DNA from: Shimia isoporae
Lineage (GTDB): Bacteria; Pseudomonadota; Alphaproteobacteria; Rhodobacterales; Rhodobacteraceae
Assembly (NCBI RefSeq): GCF_004346865.1
Contig: NZ_SMGR01000005.1
Coordinates: forward strand, 124,001-188,000
Direction of reading: 5' to 3'
Length of the DNA: 64,000 nt
The notes beneath the pieces were generated by a model. That model did not search any database. It worked only from the letters and a program-made list of their open reading frames with translations, and was not told the DNA's origin. The position numbers were made by a program, and so were the translations under genes. This document shows, in pieces, positions 51,534 through 60,542 of the stretch. Position 1 is the first letter of the stretch. The number at the start of each line of letters is the position of its first letter.

Positions 51534-52889
51534 TCACGCTGTACGCACTGGCTCCTTCATCGTCACAAGCTCTTCGGACATAGTCGGGTGCACCGCCACC
51601 GTCCGGTCAAAGTCTTCTTTGGTGGCGCCCATTTTTACGGCAATGCCCGCCAGTTGGATCATCTCGCCAGCCCCGGGCGCGACGATATGGCACCCAAGAA
51701 CCTTGCGGGTTGCCTGACTCACAATCAGCTTCATCAAAACACGTTCAGCGCGTCCCGCAAAGGCCTGCTGCATCGGTTTGAAACTGGTTGCGTAAACCTC
51801 GATCGGCTCTTGATCGCGAGCATCTTCCTCGCTCATTCCGATCGTCCCCATTTCCGGCTGGGTGAAAATCGCGGTCGGAATCAGCTCGTGATCAACCGGC
51901 GTGGGATTGCCTTTGAACACCGTTTCCACAAACGCCATACCCTCGCGGATCGCAACAGGTGTCAGGTTCACACGATCAGTCACATCACCGATCGCATAAA
52001 TCGAAGGAACGCCCGTCTGGCTGTACTCATCAACCTCGATCTGACCCTTACGCCCCAAGGACACGCCAACCTCTTCGAGGCCCATGTTTTCTGTATTGGG
52101 GGTACGCCCCGTTGCAAACATCACTTGGTCAAACAGGCGCTCTTCACCGTTGGTGGCCTTGACCCAAATCTTCTCGCCTTCCTTGCGCATCTCGAGGATA
52201 TTGGTCCCACAATGCAGGTCCACGCCACGCTGACGCATTTCTTCGGCAACAAGCCCACGGGCTTCCTCGTCAAACCCACGCAGGATCTGTGCGCCGCGAT
52301 AATACTGCGTCGTCTTTACGCCAAGCCCATTCATTATTCCGGCGAATTCACAGGCGATATAACCACCGCCAATGATCAGAATGTCTTCTGGCAGCTTATC
52401 AAGATGGAAGATCTCGTTTGAGCTGATACCCAGCTCCGAACCGGGCATGTCTGGCCATACAGGACGCCCACCCATCGCAAGCAGAATGTGCTTTGCGGTC
52501 TTTTTGGTCCCGTCCGCCAACTCTACTGTATGCGCGTCGGCAACTTTCGCCCGTAGGTCAAATGTCTCGACACCATTATTTTTTAGAATGTTGCGATAGA
52601 TGCCTTCCAGACGATCCAGTTCCGCGTGCAGCTTCCCTTTGAAGCTGTCCCAGTTGAATTCTCCGGCCTGAATGTCCCAGCCATAGGCCTGAGCATCCTC
52701 AACCATTCCCGAGTATTCACTGGCAAAAACCATCAGTTTCTTTGGCACACAGCCTCGGATTACACATGTCCCGCCATAACGGTCCTCTTCGGCCAGAGCC
52801 ACCTTGGCCCCGCCAGCAGCTGCAACCCGCGCAGCCCTTACACCACCGGAGCCACCACCGATGACGAAAAGATCATAGTCAAACGACAT
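51534..52889 (-). CDS. gor: Glutathione-disulfide reductase
   Basis: The 451-residue flavoprotein has the N-terminal FAD fold (YDLFVIGGGSGGVRAARVAA), the redox disulfide GGTCVIRGCVPKKL, the NADPH fold ILIIGGGYIACEFAG, and the C-terminal HPTMSEELVTM with the active-site His and Glu. It recycles GSSG to GSH using NADPH. It lies between rpiA (15 bp) and hflK (83 bp) on the same strand, and RpiA belongs to the NADPH-generating pentose-phosphate route. Confidence 0.93.
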   Translation of the reverse strand: MSFDYDLFVIGGGSGGVRAARVAAAGGAKVALAEEDRYGGTCVIRGCVPKKLMVFASEYSGMVEDAQAYGWDIQAGEFNWDSFKGKLHAELDRLEGIYRNILKNNGVETFDLRAKVADAHTVELADGTKKTAKHILLAMGGRPVWPDMPGSELGISSNEIFHLDKLPEDILIIGGGYIACEFAGIMNGLGVKTTQYYRGAQILRGFDEEARGLVAEEMRQRGVDLHCGTNILEMRKEGEKIWVKATNGEERLFDQVMFATGRTPNTENMGLEEVGVSLGRKGQIEVDEYSQTGVPSIYAIGDVTDRVNLTPVAIREGMAFVETVFKGNPTPVDHELIPTAIFTQPEMGTIGMSEEDARDQEPIEVYATSFKPMQQAFAGRAERVLMKLIVSQATRKVLGCHIVAPGAGEMIQLAGIAVKMGATKEDFDRTVAVHPTMSEELVTMKEPVRTA

Positions 52890-52904
52890 ATTGTTCGCGT
52901 TCCC

Positions 52905-53693
52905 TTAGTCCACCAGATCGGTGAACAGATTATCTGTCTCGGCGAAATCAAGCATCGCCTCTTCAATGGTGCCTGCATTAATGTCACGCACTTCAACGCG
53001 TCCATCGCCATAACCGACAACCACAGCGTCACAGATATCGATAAACAGGCCGTTTTCAACCACGCCCGGCATTTGGTTGAGTACCATGGCAAGCTGACGC
53101 GCATCTCCGATCCGGTTCAGATGCAGGTCCAGAATGTGGTTCCCCTCGTCAGTGACAAATGGTGCCGCACCATTCATACGCATGGTGGTCGTCCGCCCAA
53201 GAACATCCATACTCACAAGGGTTTCCTCGATCAGCGCCTGGGTTGTTTGCCAACCGAAAGGCACCACCTCTACCGGAAGCGGGAAACTGCCCAGAGTCTC
53301 AACTTCTTTGCCAATGTCCGCGATCACCACCATTTGATCGCTTGCGGTTGCCACGATCTTCTCTTGAAGCAGTGCACCGCCGCCGCCCTTGATCAGGTTA
53401 AGGTCGGCATCAAACTCGTCTGCGCCGTCGATGGTCACATCAAGCCACTTGGCTTCGTCAAGGCTGATGACCTCAATACCAACTTCTCGGGCCAGCTCGG
53501 CCGTTCGGGTCGATGTGGGGACGCCCTTGATCCGCAATCCCTGCTCACGAACCATCTCGCCCAGGCAACGAACCAGCCAGGCCGCAGTCGAACCTGTGCC
53601 AAGACCGACACGCATCCCGTCCTCGACATAGTCAGTGGCCTGTTTTGCTGCCACGAATTTTGCCTTGTCGATGGGCGACAGTTCTCCGGTCAT
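52905..53693 (-). CDS. rpiA: Ribose-5-phosphate isomerase A
   Basis: ATG 53693 gives 262 residues, beginning MTGELSPIDKAKFVAAKQAT; the frame extends to 53801 but this is longer than the family. The signature segments are VGLGTGSTAAWLV (phosphate loop), DGADEFDADLNLIKGGGGAL (catalytic Asp and Lys) and a C-terminal GDGRVEVRDINAGTI region. It interconverts ribulose- and ribose-5-phosphate. The gor gene follows 15 bp later. Divergent from sdaA. Confidence 0.95.
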   Translation of the reverse strand: MTGELSPIDKAKFVAAKQATDYVEDGMRVGLGTGSTAAWLVRCLGEMVREQGLRIKGVPTSTRTAELAREVGIEVISLDEAKWLDVTIDGADEFDADLNLIKGGGGALLQEKIVATASDQMVVIADIGKEVETLGSFPLPVEVVPFGWQTTQALIEETLVSMDVLGRTTTMRMNGAAPFVTDEGNHILDLHLNRIGDARQLAMVLNQMPGVVENGLFIDICDAVVVGYGDGRVEVRDINAGTIEEAMLDFAETDNLFTDLVD

Positions 53694-53934
53694 CAGGGCG
53701 ACTCCTAGTTGCTTTTCAACGGTTATAGGAAAGAAGCAGCGTTGGGGCGAGAGCAGAATGGGCAAAACTTGCGCAAATCCCGCGTCAACAGGCTCTGCCA
53801 CCCCTCTCTTTAACGGGTTGCGCCCCTTGCCAGAGCGTGTTTCCTATCGGAAACGTCGCAATTCGACCTCGGCTTTTCGGTGTTCTCCGACATAGTGCCG
53901 ACTCGAAGCGCCCAAAGAAGGACCCGTGCCGCAA

Positions 53935-55308
53935 ATGTTTCTATCTGTCTTCGACATGTTCAAAGTCGGTGTCGGTCCGTCCTCATCTCATACCATGGGG
54001 CCAATGGTGGCTGCGGCTCGGTTTCTGGACATGATGCGCGCGGCGCCTTTCGAATTTCACGGGCTGCGGGCCTCGCTACATGGTTCCCTTGCTTTTACAG
54101 GAGTTGGCCATGCGACAGACCGGGCCACAATTCTCGGTCTTGCGGGTTTCCAGCCTGATACCTACGAGCATGACAAAGCTGAAGCCGCGCTAGCGAACAT
54201 CCGTGACACTGGCCGCGTTCAGCCTGCCGGTCTTCCCAATCTTTGGTTTGACCCCCGCGAAGACCTCAAGTTTGACTTTGGGCCCAATCTTCCCGGTCAT
54301 GCCAATGGTATGATCTTGATGGCAACAGACGCCCAAGGCGACGTACTGTTGCAAGAGACCTTCTATTCCATCGGTGGCGGTTTCGTAATGACTGAGGACG
54401 AACTCGCTGCCGGAAAAGATACCGACGAAGGCGCTCCCGTACCTTACCCGTTCAAATCCGCTGTCGAAATGCTGGAGATGGCACAGACCTCTGGCAAGAC
54501 CATTGCCGAAATGAAAAAGGCCAACGAGGTCGCGCGCGGATGTGCCGACAGCCTTGCCAACGGATGCGCCCGTATCTGGCAGGTCATGAACGACTGCATT
54601 GACCGCGGCCTAGCCACCGATGGAACTTTGCCCGGCGGATTGAACGTAAAAAGGCGCGCCAAGTCGATCCACGACGCGCTACAGGCCGAACGCGGCATGA
54701 ACCTCAACGCGCCGCACACCATCAATGACTGGATGAGCGCCTACGCAATGGCCGTCAACGAGGAGAACGCTGCAGGCGGCCAGGTCGTGACGGCACCCAC
54801 AAACGGCGCGGCCGGTGTTTTGCCTGCCGTGATCCGCTATTGGCTCGACCATGTCCCGGGTTCTACGACAACCCGCATCGACGAGTTTCTCCTGACGTCG
54901 GCGGCCATCGGCGGTCTGGTAAAATTCAACGCCTCTATTTCGGGAGCTGAAGCAGGCTGTCAGGCCGAAGTCGGCTCAGCGTCTGCTATGGCTGCGGCAG
55001 GCCTCTGCGCCGTCATGGGCGGCACGCCCAAGCAAGTGGAGAACGCCGCGGAAATCGCACTGGAACATCATCTCGGCATGACCTGTGACCCGGTAAAGGG
55101 ACTTGTTCAGGTACCTTGTATTGAACGCAACGGCCTTGGGGCTATCAAAGCCGTTTCCGCGGCCTCTCTCGCCCTGCGCGGAGATGGCACACATTTCGTG
55201 CCACTGGACAGCGTTATAGAAACCATGCGCCAGACTGGTGCAGACATGCACGAGAAATACAAGGAAACCTCGCTCGGAGGGCTGGCGGTGAACATACCAA
55301 ACTGCTGA
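53935..55308 (+). CDS. sdaA: L-serine ammonia-lyase (iron-sulfur type)
   Basis: ATG 53935 begins [20 protein letters not shown], matching the start of E. coli SdaA; a GTG at 53926 is a possible earlier start with closer ribosome site AAGAAGGA. The 457-residue protein has the beta domain, then the alpha domain with Cys ligands for the 4Fe-4S cluster in [15 protein letters not shown] and [16 protein letters not shown]. It converts serine to pyruvate and ammonia. Confidence 0.93.
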   Translation: MFLSVFDMFKVGVGPSSSHTMGPMVAAARFLDMMRAAPFEFHGLRASLHGSLAFTGVGHATDRATILGLAGFQPDTYEHDKAEAALANIRDTGRVQPAGLPNLWFDPREDLKFDFGPNLPGHANGMILMATDAQGDVLLQETFYSIGGGFVMTEDELAAGKDTDEGAPVPYPFKSAVEMLEMAQTSGKTIAEMKKANEVARGCADSLANGCARIWQVMNDCIDRGLATDGTLPGGLNVKRRAKSIHDALQAERGMNLNAPHTINDWMSAYAMAVNEENAAGGQVVTAPTNGAAGVLPAVIRYWLDHVPGSTTTRIDEFLLTSAAIGGLVKFNASISGAEAGCQAEVGSASAMAAAGLCAVMGGTPKQVENAAEIALEHHLGMTCDPVKGLVQVPCIERNGLGAIKAVSAASLALRGDGTHFVPLDSVIETMRQTGADMHEKYKETSLGGLAVNIPNC

Positions 55309-55313
55309 GCCGC

Positions 55314-56132
55314 TCAAGGCCGCGCGAAAACACACCCATCAGAAATCAGTTCAGGTGGTGTCACACACAGGGCGCGCGCTACTTGAAACGCTGCCAGTAC
55401 CTTTGGCACATAGTCGCGGGTTTCTGGATAGGGCGGCACGCCGTCGTGTTCAGGAATGGAGTTTTCCCCGGCATTGTATCCGGCCAGAACCAGAATTGGG
55501 TCCTGTTCGAACTCTTCCATCAAGTAGTCCAGAAACCGCACGCCGCCGCCAATATTATCCTTGGCAACCAAAGCATCGTTCACGCCGAACCTCTCCGCCG
55601 TTGCGGGCATCAGCTGCATCAGCCCCTGCGCTCCCGCAGAGCTCACCGCATCGCTGCGACCGCTTGATTCAACCGTTATCACCGCCAGCGCCAAAGCCGG
55701 CGACACCTGCGTCCCGATTGTGGCGAGAAGTATATCGGTGCCGTAGGCGTCAATCGTCTCGCGCAAATCGTCCAACCGCGGCGTTGACACGCCGGCTCCC
55801 GCGGGGGCATTGCGCAAAGTCACCAAGGCCGATTCTAGCCGACCGGGTCCGCTTTCCGCCAAAGCAGGCGAAACCTTGGACCAGAACCAGGGGTAAGCAC
55901 CCGTTGCAATATCAATAGCACCACTGGCGTCGAGTTGCGGAACCGCAGCGACAGAAGCGCTGACAGACGCAGTTGGTGCGATTTGAACAGTAATGCGTTT
56001 TGCCTGTCCTGCTTTGGGCGGCTTCACCCTCTTGGCGTTAAAGTCTGGAAAGGGCGGCGGCGACTCTGCGATCACTGGAATCGCCCACAAGAGTCCAAGC
56101 GCCAATACAAAAAACGCGCGAACAACCGCCAT
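55314..56132 (-). CDS. Lytic transglycosylase, SLT family
   Basis: ATG 56132 gives 272 residues with a signal peptide (about 1-24: MAVVRAFFVLALGLLWAIPV). The C-terminal SLT domain (about 135-255) has the catalytic Glu in VITVESSGRSDAVS, then GAQGLMQLMPATAE and AGYNAGENSI. The N-terminal portion (about 30-130) is Pro/Ala-rich. It cleaves peptidoglycan glycan strands. The frame is open far upstream to 56558 but that extension reads through the pilin gene on the opposite strand. Confidence 0.88.
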   Translation of the reverse strand: MAVVRAFFVLALGLLWAIPVIAESPPPFPDFNAKRVKPPKAGQAKRITVQIAPTASVSASVAAVPQLDASGAIDIATGAYPWFWSKVSPALAESGPGRLESALVTLRNAPAGAGVSTPRLDDLRETIDAYGTDILLATIGTQVSPALALAVITVESSGRSDAVSSAGAQGLMQLMPATAERFGVNDALVAKDNIGGGVRFLDYLMEEFEQDPILVLAGYNAGENSIPEHDGVPPYPETRDYVPKVLAAFQVARALCVTPPELISDGCVFARP

Positions 56133-56478
56133 TCTACTACCTGTTACCTGCTGCCTCGCCTGCAAGTATCGCAAATTAGAGGCTCTGGAGCCAGTTTTTG
56201 CGTCTAACAAGCGCCCAAATCCGCTGATTCCTCCACTTTTTCGCCCGATATCAATAGCTTGAAACAGGTAAATAAGATTTTTTGTACTTATATTTCTGTG
56301 ACTTAACGGATTTTTAGGACTTTTTCCGAGGCAAACCCAAAAGGGAACCACTTGCGCCCAAATCCCGCCCCAATCCGAAAACATATTGCCCTCATACCAA
56401 GTCGGGCTGGCATGAGAGAGACGCCAACAAGGTTCGGCAAGGTGGTTAAAACCAACTGATCCTTTGGAGGGACACATC
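56133..56478. other. 346-bp intergenic region upstream of the pilin cluster
   Basis: AT-rich in the middle (about 56270-56320, containing TTTTTTGTACTTATATTTCTGTG), with TTGGAGGGACACATC just before the pilin ATG. No ORF of coding character and no convincing -35/-10 pair was seen. It should contain the promoter for the pilin genes and that of the transglycosylase. Confidence 0.45.
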
Positions 56479-56682
56479 ATGATCAAGTTCATCAAGAACT
56501 TCCGCAAAGACGAAGCCGGCGCAGTAACTGTTGACTGGGTTGTTCTGACCGCAGCCATCGTTGGCCTGGCCGTTGCAGCTTACACCGCGATCGAAACCAA
56601 CACTGCTTCCCTGGCCGGCGCGACTGCTGACCTGTTGGGCGACGAGACAGCGACCGCAACAACCATCCCGACCACGCCGTAA
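56479..56682 (+). CDS. flp: Flp-like type IVb pilin, copy 1
   Basis: ATG 56479 follows TTTGGAGGG. The 67-residue prepilin has a basic leader (MIKFIKNFRKDEAG), a cleavage site after Gly14, and a hydrophobic N-terminal helix AVTVDWVVLTAAIVGLAVAA. Position 5 of the mature protein is Asp (AVTVD) rather than the Glu usual in Flp. It ends with IPTTP. The protein is identical to copy 2. It should assemble the Tad pilus with the cpa genes downstream. Confidence 0.85.
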   Translation: MIKFIKNFRKDEAGAVTVDWVVLTAAIVGLAVAAYTAIETNTASLAGATADLLGDETATATTIPTTP

Positions 56683-56780
56683 TAGCCTCTGGCTTACAGC
56701 GATTGACTGGGCGGCCGACCGCGGCCGCCTGACACATCGGGGACCATTTCCCCAAAGAGAATTCCTCTAGGAGATACACC

Positions 56781-56984
56781 ATGATCAAATTCATCAAAAA
56801 CTTCCGCAAAGACGAAGCCGGCGCAGTAACTGTTGACTGGGTGGTTCTGACCGCAGCCATCGTTGGCCTGGCCGTTGCAGCTTACACCGCGATCGAAACC
56901 AACACTGCTTCCCTGGCCGGCGCGACTGCTGACCTGTTGGGCGACGAGACAGCGACCGCAACAACCATCCCGACCACGCCGTAA
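56781..56984 (+). CDS. flp: Flp-like type IVb pilin, copy 2
   Basis: The 67-residue product is identical to copy 1, and the DNA differs at only about three synonymous third positions near the 5' end, at a 302-bp offset. This indicates a recent duplication or gene conversion. It has its own AGGAGATACACC ribosome site and a following hairpin terminator (57015-57048). Confidence 0.85.
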   Translation: MIKFIKNFRKDEAGAVTVDWVVLTAAIVGLAVAAYTAIETNTASLAGATADLLGDETATATTIPTTP

Positions 56985-57315
56985 TCTAAGGCGACTGTCG
57001 ACCAAAAAGTCCGGGGGCGGTCGAACTAGATCGCCCTTGATCTTTTTCTGAAACCAAATCGAAACCCTTTTACGTCAAGAACCCAATCAGGACAGGCACA
57101 GTCGATCAATCTCAAGAACGATTCTCTGTGTCTCGGCAATGGTACAAACCAATGCCACTTCCTAGGCTCGGCAATCCCGTCGGCCGCTCTATAGCCCGGA
57201 CTCATTTAGATGACGGGTGAAAGTTCGCAGAATGCGGGGCGAAAGCACCAGATGGTGCCGACGTCTATTCAGACAGAAAGTTTGAGACCGAAATTGATCG
57301 ATTGGAGGATGTACC
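56985..57315. other. 331-bp gap between pilin copies 2 and 3
   Basis: A hairpin terminator is at its left end (57015-57048). The remainder shows no ORF of coding character. GATTGGAGGATGTACC precedes pilin 3. A promoter for pilins 3 and 4 probably lies here. Confidence 0.4.
57015..57048 (+). terminator. Rho-independent terminator after pilin copy 2
   Basis: GGGCGGTC (57015-57022) pairs with GATCGCCC (57029-57036), with one G-T pair, followed by TTGATCTTTTTC. Confidence 0.7.
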
Positions 57316-57519
57316 ATGATCAAGTTTTTCAAGAACTTTCGTAAGGAAGAAACCGGTGCTGTCACCGTGGATTGGGTTGTTCTGACTGCAGCAGTTGTCG
57401 GCTTGGCCGTTGCTGCTTACAGCGCGATCGAAACTCAGACTGCAAACCTTGCAGGCGCGACTGCGGATACGCTGTCGACCCAAGACGCAGCTCCGACCGC
57501 GATCCCGACCACTCCGTAA
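57316..57519 (+). CDS. flp: Flp-like type IVb pilin, copy 3
   Basis: The 67-residue paralogue starts MIKFFKNFRKEETG and has AVTVDWVVLTAAVVGLAVAA, with the same Asp at mature position 5 and IPTTP end. The mature C-terminal half (QTANLAGATADTLSTQDAAP) differs from copies 1 and 2. GGAGGATGTACC supplies its ribosome site. It is more divergent than the 1/2 pair, so it duplicated earlier. Confidence 0.83.
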   Translation: MIKFFKNFRKEETGAVTVDWVVLTAAVVGLAVAAYSAIETQTANLAGATADTLSTQDAAPTAIPTTP

Positions 57520-57616
57520 TTTGGCGTGGTGACACATAAGTTTGCGTGGGCGCCAGCGTGACGCCCACGTAAACTCCAAATCCGATGTTCAAAGCGACAT
57601 CACCGAGGAGAATGAC

Positions 57617-57820
57617 ATGTACAATTTTGTTAAACGCTTTCGCAAAGATGACACGGGTGCCGTTACGGTAGACTGGGTTGTTTTGACAGCAGGTGTCGTT
57701 GGCCTCGCAATCGGCGCTTTTGCAGCCATCGAATCCAACACGGCGATTCTTGCAGGTGGAACAGCGGACACTGTCGCCGCACAGGAAGCAGCACCGACAA
57801 CAATCCCGACAACTCCTTAA
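57617..57820 (+). CDS. flp: Flp-like type IVb pilin, copy 4
   Basis: ATG 57617 (after GAGGAGAATGAC) gives 67 residues, starting MYNFVKRFRKDDTG with AVTVDWVVLTAGVVGLAIGA and ending TTIPTTP. An upstream in-frame ATG at 57542 lies in non-pilin sequence and is not used. The leader length, Asp5 and IPTTP terminus match the other three. A terminator follows. Confidence 0.83.
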   Translation: MYNFVKRFRKDDTGAVTVDWVVLTAGVVGLAIGAFAAIESNTAILAGGTADTVAAQEAAPTTIPTTP

Positions 57821-57838
57821 ACCGGAGTTCGCGCTTTC

Positions 57839-57876
57839 AAAAAGGGACCTTGCCTTGCCGGCATGGTCCCTTTTGC
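57839..57876 (+). terminator. Rho-independent terminator after pilin copy 4
   Basis: AAAAAGGGACC and GGTCCCTTTT form a stem of about 9 bp with a 15-nt loop, then TTGCTC. Confidence 0.7.
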
Positions 57877-58075
57877 TCATTCTGGCTCCCTGAGGTGCCA
57901 GATCGCGGTTGCCAGACAGGCACCAATACAGCGAATTCGACCGGATTTCTGCCGTTTCGTCACAAAACGACACCGCCCAATCCCTCAAATCGCCACAATT
58001 GCCTGTCACTGAGGACAATGAGCACACGTCCGTCGGCCTTTTGCCTTCGGTTCAAAAACAACGAGGTGAAACGTC

Positions 58076-58933
58076 ATGCGAGCGATTTTTGCTGCTGTCT
58101 TGCTAGTGGGTCTCGGGATCGCGGGTTTTGCGGTCTACATGGCCCAGGACTACATCAACCGGGTCGAATCCGCACATGCGCAGGAACGGGCGGCACGCCC
58201 AGCTATCGAACTCGTCGAAGGCTTTGTGGTCTCTCGTCCGATGAAATACGGCGAAACGCTTGAGCCCAAGGATCTTTTGCGCGTCCAGTGGCCCAAGAAA
58301 GCCATGCCCGAGGGCATGTTCCTGAAAGCCGAAGAGATCTTTCCGCCCAATGACGACCGTCGTCGCGTAATCCTGCGCAGCATGGAAAAAGGCGAGCTTC
58401 TGATCGCGGCAAAAGTGACCAAGCCTGGCCAACATGCGGGCATCACGTCTCGCCTCGCGCCCGGCCAACGTGCCTTCACGATCAAAGTCGACGCGACCTC
58501 AGGCGTGTCAGGCTTCCTCCGTCCCGGCGACCGTGTGGACGTACTGTGGACCGGAACACCGAGCGGCAAGCGCGAGCGCGGCGAAATCACCAAACTGATC
58601 GACGCCAACGTTCAGATCGTGGCCATCGACCAATCCACCAACGAGGAAGAAGAGGCTGGCCGCGTTGCGCGCACCGTGACCGTTTCCGGTACTCTTAACC
58701 AGGTCGCCGCACTGGAACTTGCCCAGCAAACCGGCCGCCTGTCGCTGAGCCTTGTCGGCGCGACCGATGACTCCGTATCCGCGGCCGTCGAAATCGACCA
58801 GCACCAGCTGCTCGGCATAGTCGAAGAAGAGGTCATCGAGGAAGTGGTCGAGGTGGAAGAAGAGCGCGTCTGCACCATCCGCACCCGCAAGGGCGCCGAG
58901 GTTGTGCAGATCCCGATCCCCTGCACCAACTGA
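58076..58933 (+). CDS. cpaB: Tad pilus assembly protein CpaB/RcpC
   Basis: The 285-residue protein has an N-terminal membrane anchor (about 3-24: AIFAAVLLVGLGIAGFAVYM), the SAF domain (about 45-110: VVSRPMKYGETLEPKDLLRV) and the RcpC domain (about 120-250: GFLRPGDRVDVLW). The C-terminus is unusually Glu/Val-rich (about 248-268). It helps form the periplasmic part of the pilus machine. cpaC follows after a terminator-like hairpin and 200 bp. Confidence 0.92.
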   Translation: MRAIFAAVLLVGLGIAGFAVYMAQDYINRVESAHAQERAARPAIELVEGFVVSRPMKYGETLEPKDLLRVQWPKKAMPEGMFLKAEEIFPPNDDRRRVILRSMEKGELLIAAKVTKPGQHAGITSRLAPGQRAFTIKVDATSGVSGFLRPGDRVDVLWTGTPSGKRERGEITKLIDANVQIVAIDQSTNEEEEAGRVARTVTVSGTLNQVAALELAQQTGRLSLSLVGATDDSVSAAVEIDQHQLLGIVEEEVIEEVVEVEEERVCTIRTRKGAEVVQIPIPCTN

Positions 58934-58967
58934 CACGGCCGTCGCTCAAAACAGATTTTTCTTTCTC

Positions 58968-58994
58968 AAAGGCGCCTTCGGGCGCCTTTGTTTT
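58968..58994 (+). terminator. Rho-independent terminator after cpaB
   Basis: AAAGGCGCC TTCG GGCGCCTTT with a following GTTTT. It may partly uncouple cpaB from cpaC. Confidence 0.75.
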
Positions 58995-59133
58995 GTATTT
59001 ATGTGGCATCGTTCCCACATTCATTGCAGCCGCGAAACCATTGATTCTTGCAAAAATTCCGGAACTGGCGCACAGTGACGCCAATCGTGGGCGTAAGATC
59101 CACAAACCGAGGCGTGATCGAGAGGCAGGTCAC

Positions 59134-60531
59134 ATGACATATCTACGTTTTTTCAAGGCGGCCCTGCTGGGCTTCGCCGTGGGGGTCGTGCCGTTGGTAT
59201 CGGCTCCTGTTCAGGCAGAAACACTGCGCGTTGTGCGTTCAGGCACTTCGTCGACACTGGGCGTTCCCATGAACCGCGCGGTTGTGGTCGAAAGCGACGT
59301 TCCCTTTGCGGAATTGTCGATTGCGAACCCCGCCATCGCGGACATTTCGTCTCTGTCCGATCGAACCATCTATGTTCTTGGCAAATCGCCGGGTCGCACG
59401 ACGCTGACCCTGCTGGATGCCACCGGAAAGCTGATTACGAACGTCGAAGTCAGCGTCGCTCCGGATATTTCCGAATTCAAGGAACGGCTTCAGCAAATCC
59501 TTCCAGGAGAGAAGATCGAGGTTCGCACTGCCAACGACGGCATCGTTCTTTCGGGGGTTGTTTCCTCTTCCCAGCGCCTTCAGCGTGCGCTTGATCTGGC
59601 ACAGCGTTACGCACCTGAACGTGTCTCCAACCTTATGGTTGTTGGCGGCGTACAACAGGTCATGCTCAAAGTTCGCTTCGCAGAAATGCAGCGCACTGTG
59701 GCCAAATCGCTTGGAGCGGGTTTCTCGCTCTCCGACGGCACCAGCTCCATCGCGACCGGCGGTTTCCTCCGGGGTGTAGATGACAATGGCAACCTGCAAC
59801 TGCAAGACGGATCCGCAGGTGGCGCAATCTTCCGTTTCACCTCTGGTTCTTTCTCTGTCGGAATCCTGCTGGAAGCTCTCGAAGCCAAAGGTGTTGTACG
59901 CACCCTCGCAGAACCAAACCTGACCGCCCTCTCCGGCCAGGAAGCAAAGTTCCTCGCGGGCGGCGAATACCCCATCCCCGTAGCACAGGACGGCGGCGAA
60001 ATTTCTGTTGAATTCAAACCGTTTGGCGTCGAGATGAACTTCATCCCGCGTGTTGTTGACAGCGATCTGATCAACCTCGAACTTCAAGCCGCAGTTTCCT
60101 CGCTTGATACCGCCAACGGCTATTCAGACGGTGTTCGCACAATCGCAGCCTTTAAACGTCGCGAAGCCGCAACAACCGTTGAACTGCGGGATGGCGAGAG
60201 CTTCGCAATTGCAGGTTTGTTGCAGGACGACTTCTCAGACAGCAACTCGCAGGTACCTTGGATTGGCGATGTTCCAGTGCTCGGCGCACTGTTCCGCAGC
60301 GCGGACTTCCAGCGTTCGCAATCGGAACTGGTGATCATCGTAACCGCGCACCTTGTTACCCCGACGCGCGGCGAGGCTCTGGCCCTGCCAACCGACCGGG
60401 TCAAACCGCCTACAGAACAGGAACTCTTCCTCTTCGGTCACGTGACCGGCGGCGAGAAAAAGCAAAAAGGCGCCGCGGGTGAAGTCGCGAAACAAGACTT
60501 CTCCGGCTCCTACGGCTACGTAATGGACTAA
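59134..60531 (+). CDS. cpaC: Tad secretin CpaC/RcpA
   Basis: ATG 59134 gives 465 residues with a signal peptide (about 1-29: MTYLRFFKAALLGFAVGVVP ... QA). A periplasmic N0/BON-like part (about 40-170) precedes the secretin C-domain with LAEPNLTALSGQEAKFLAGG, EYPIPVAQ and VPWIGDVPVLGALF, the type II/III secretin signature. It forms the outer-membrane pore for the pilus. An upstream frame to 58993 has no family similarity and overlaps the terminator. Confidence 0.94.
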   Translation: MTYLRFFKAALLGFAVGVVPLVSAPVQAETLRVVRSGTSSTLGVPMNRAVVVESDVPFAELSIANPAIADISSLSDRTIYVLGKSPGRTTLTLLDATGKLITNVEVSVAPDISEFKERLQQILPGEKIEVRTANDGIVLSGVVSSSQRLQRALDLAQRYAPERVSNLMVVGGVQQVMLKVRFAEMQRTVAKSLGAGFSLSDGTSSIATGGFLRGVDDNGNLQLQDGSAGGAIFRFTSGSFSVGILLEALEAKGVVRTLAEPNLTALSGQEAKFLAGGEYPIPVAQDGGEISVEFKPFGVEMNFIPRVVDSDLINLELQAAVSSLDTANGYSDGVRTIAAFKRREAATTVELRDGESFAIAGLLQDDFSDSNSQVPWIGDVPVLGALFRSADFQRSQSELVIIVTAHLVTPTRGEALALPTDRVKPPTEQELFLFGHVTGGEKKQKGAAGEVAKQDFSGSYGYVMD

Positions 60532-60542
60532 GGGAAAAGAGC

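Noticed and set aside
55314-56558. N-terminally extended lytic transglycosylase
   Set aside because: The extra 142 residues include the antisense of the pilin gene and the intergenic region; a normal signal peptide starts at 56132.
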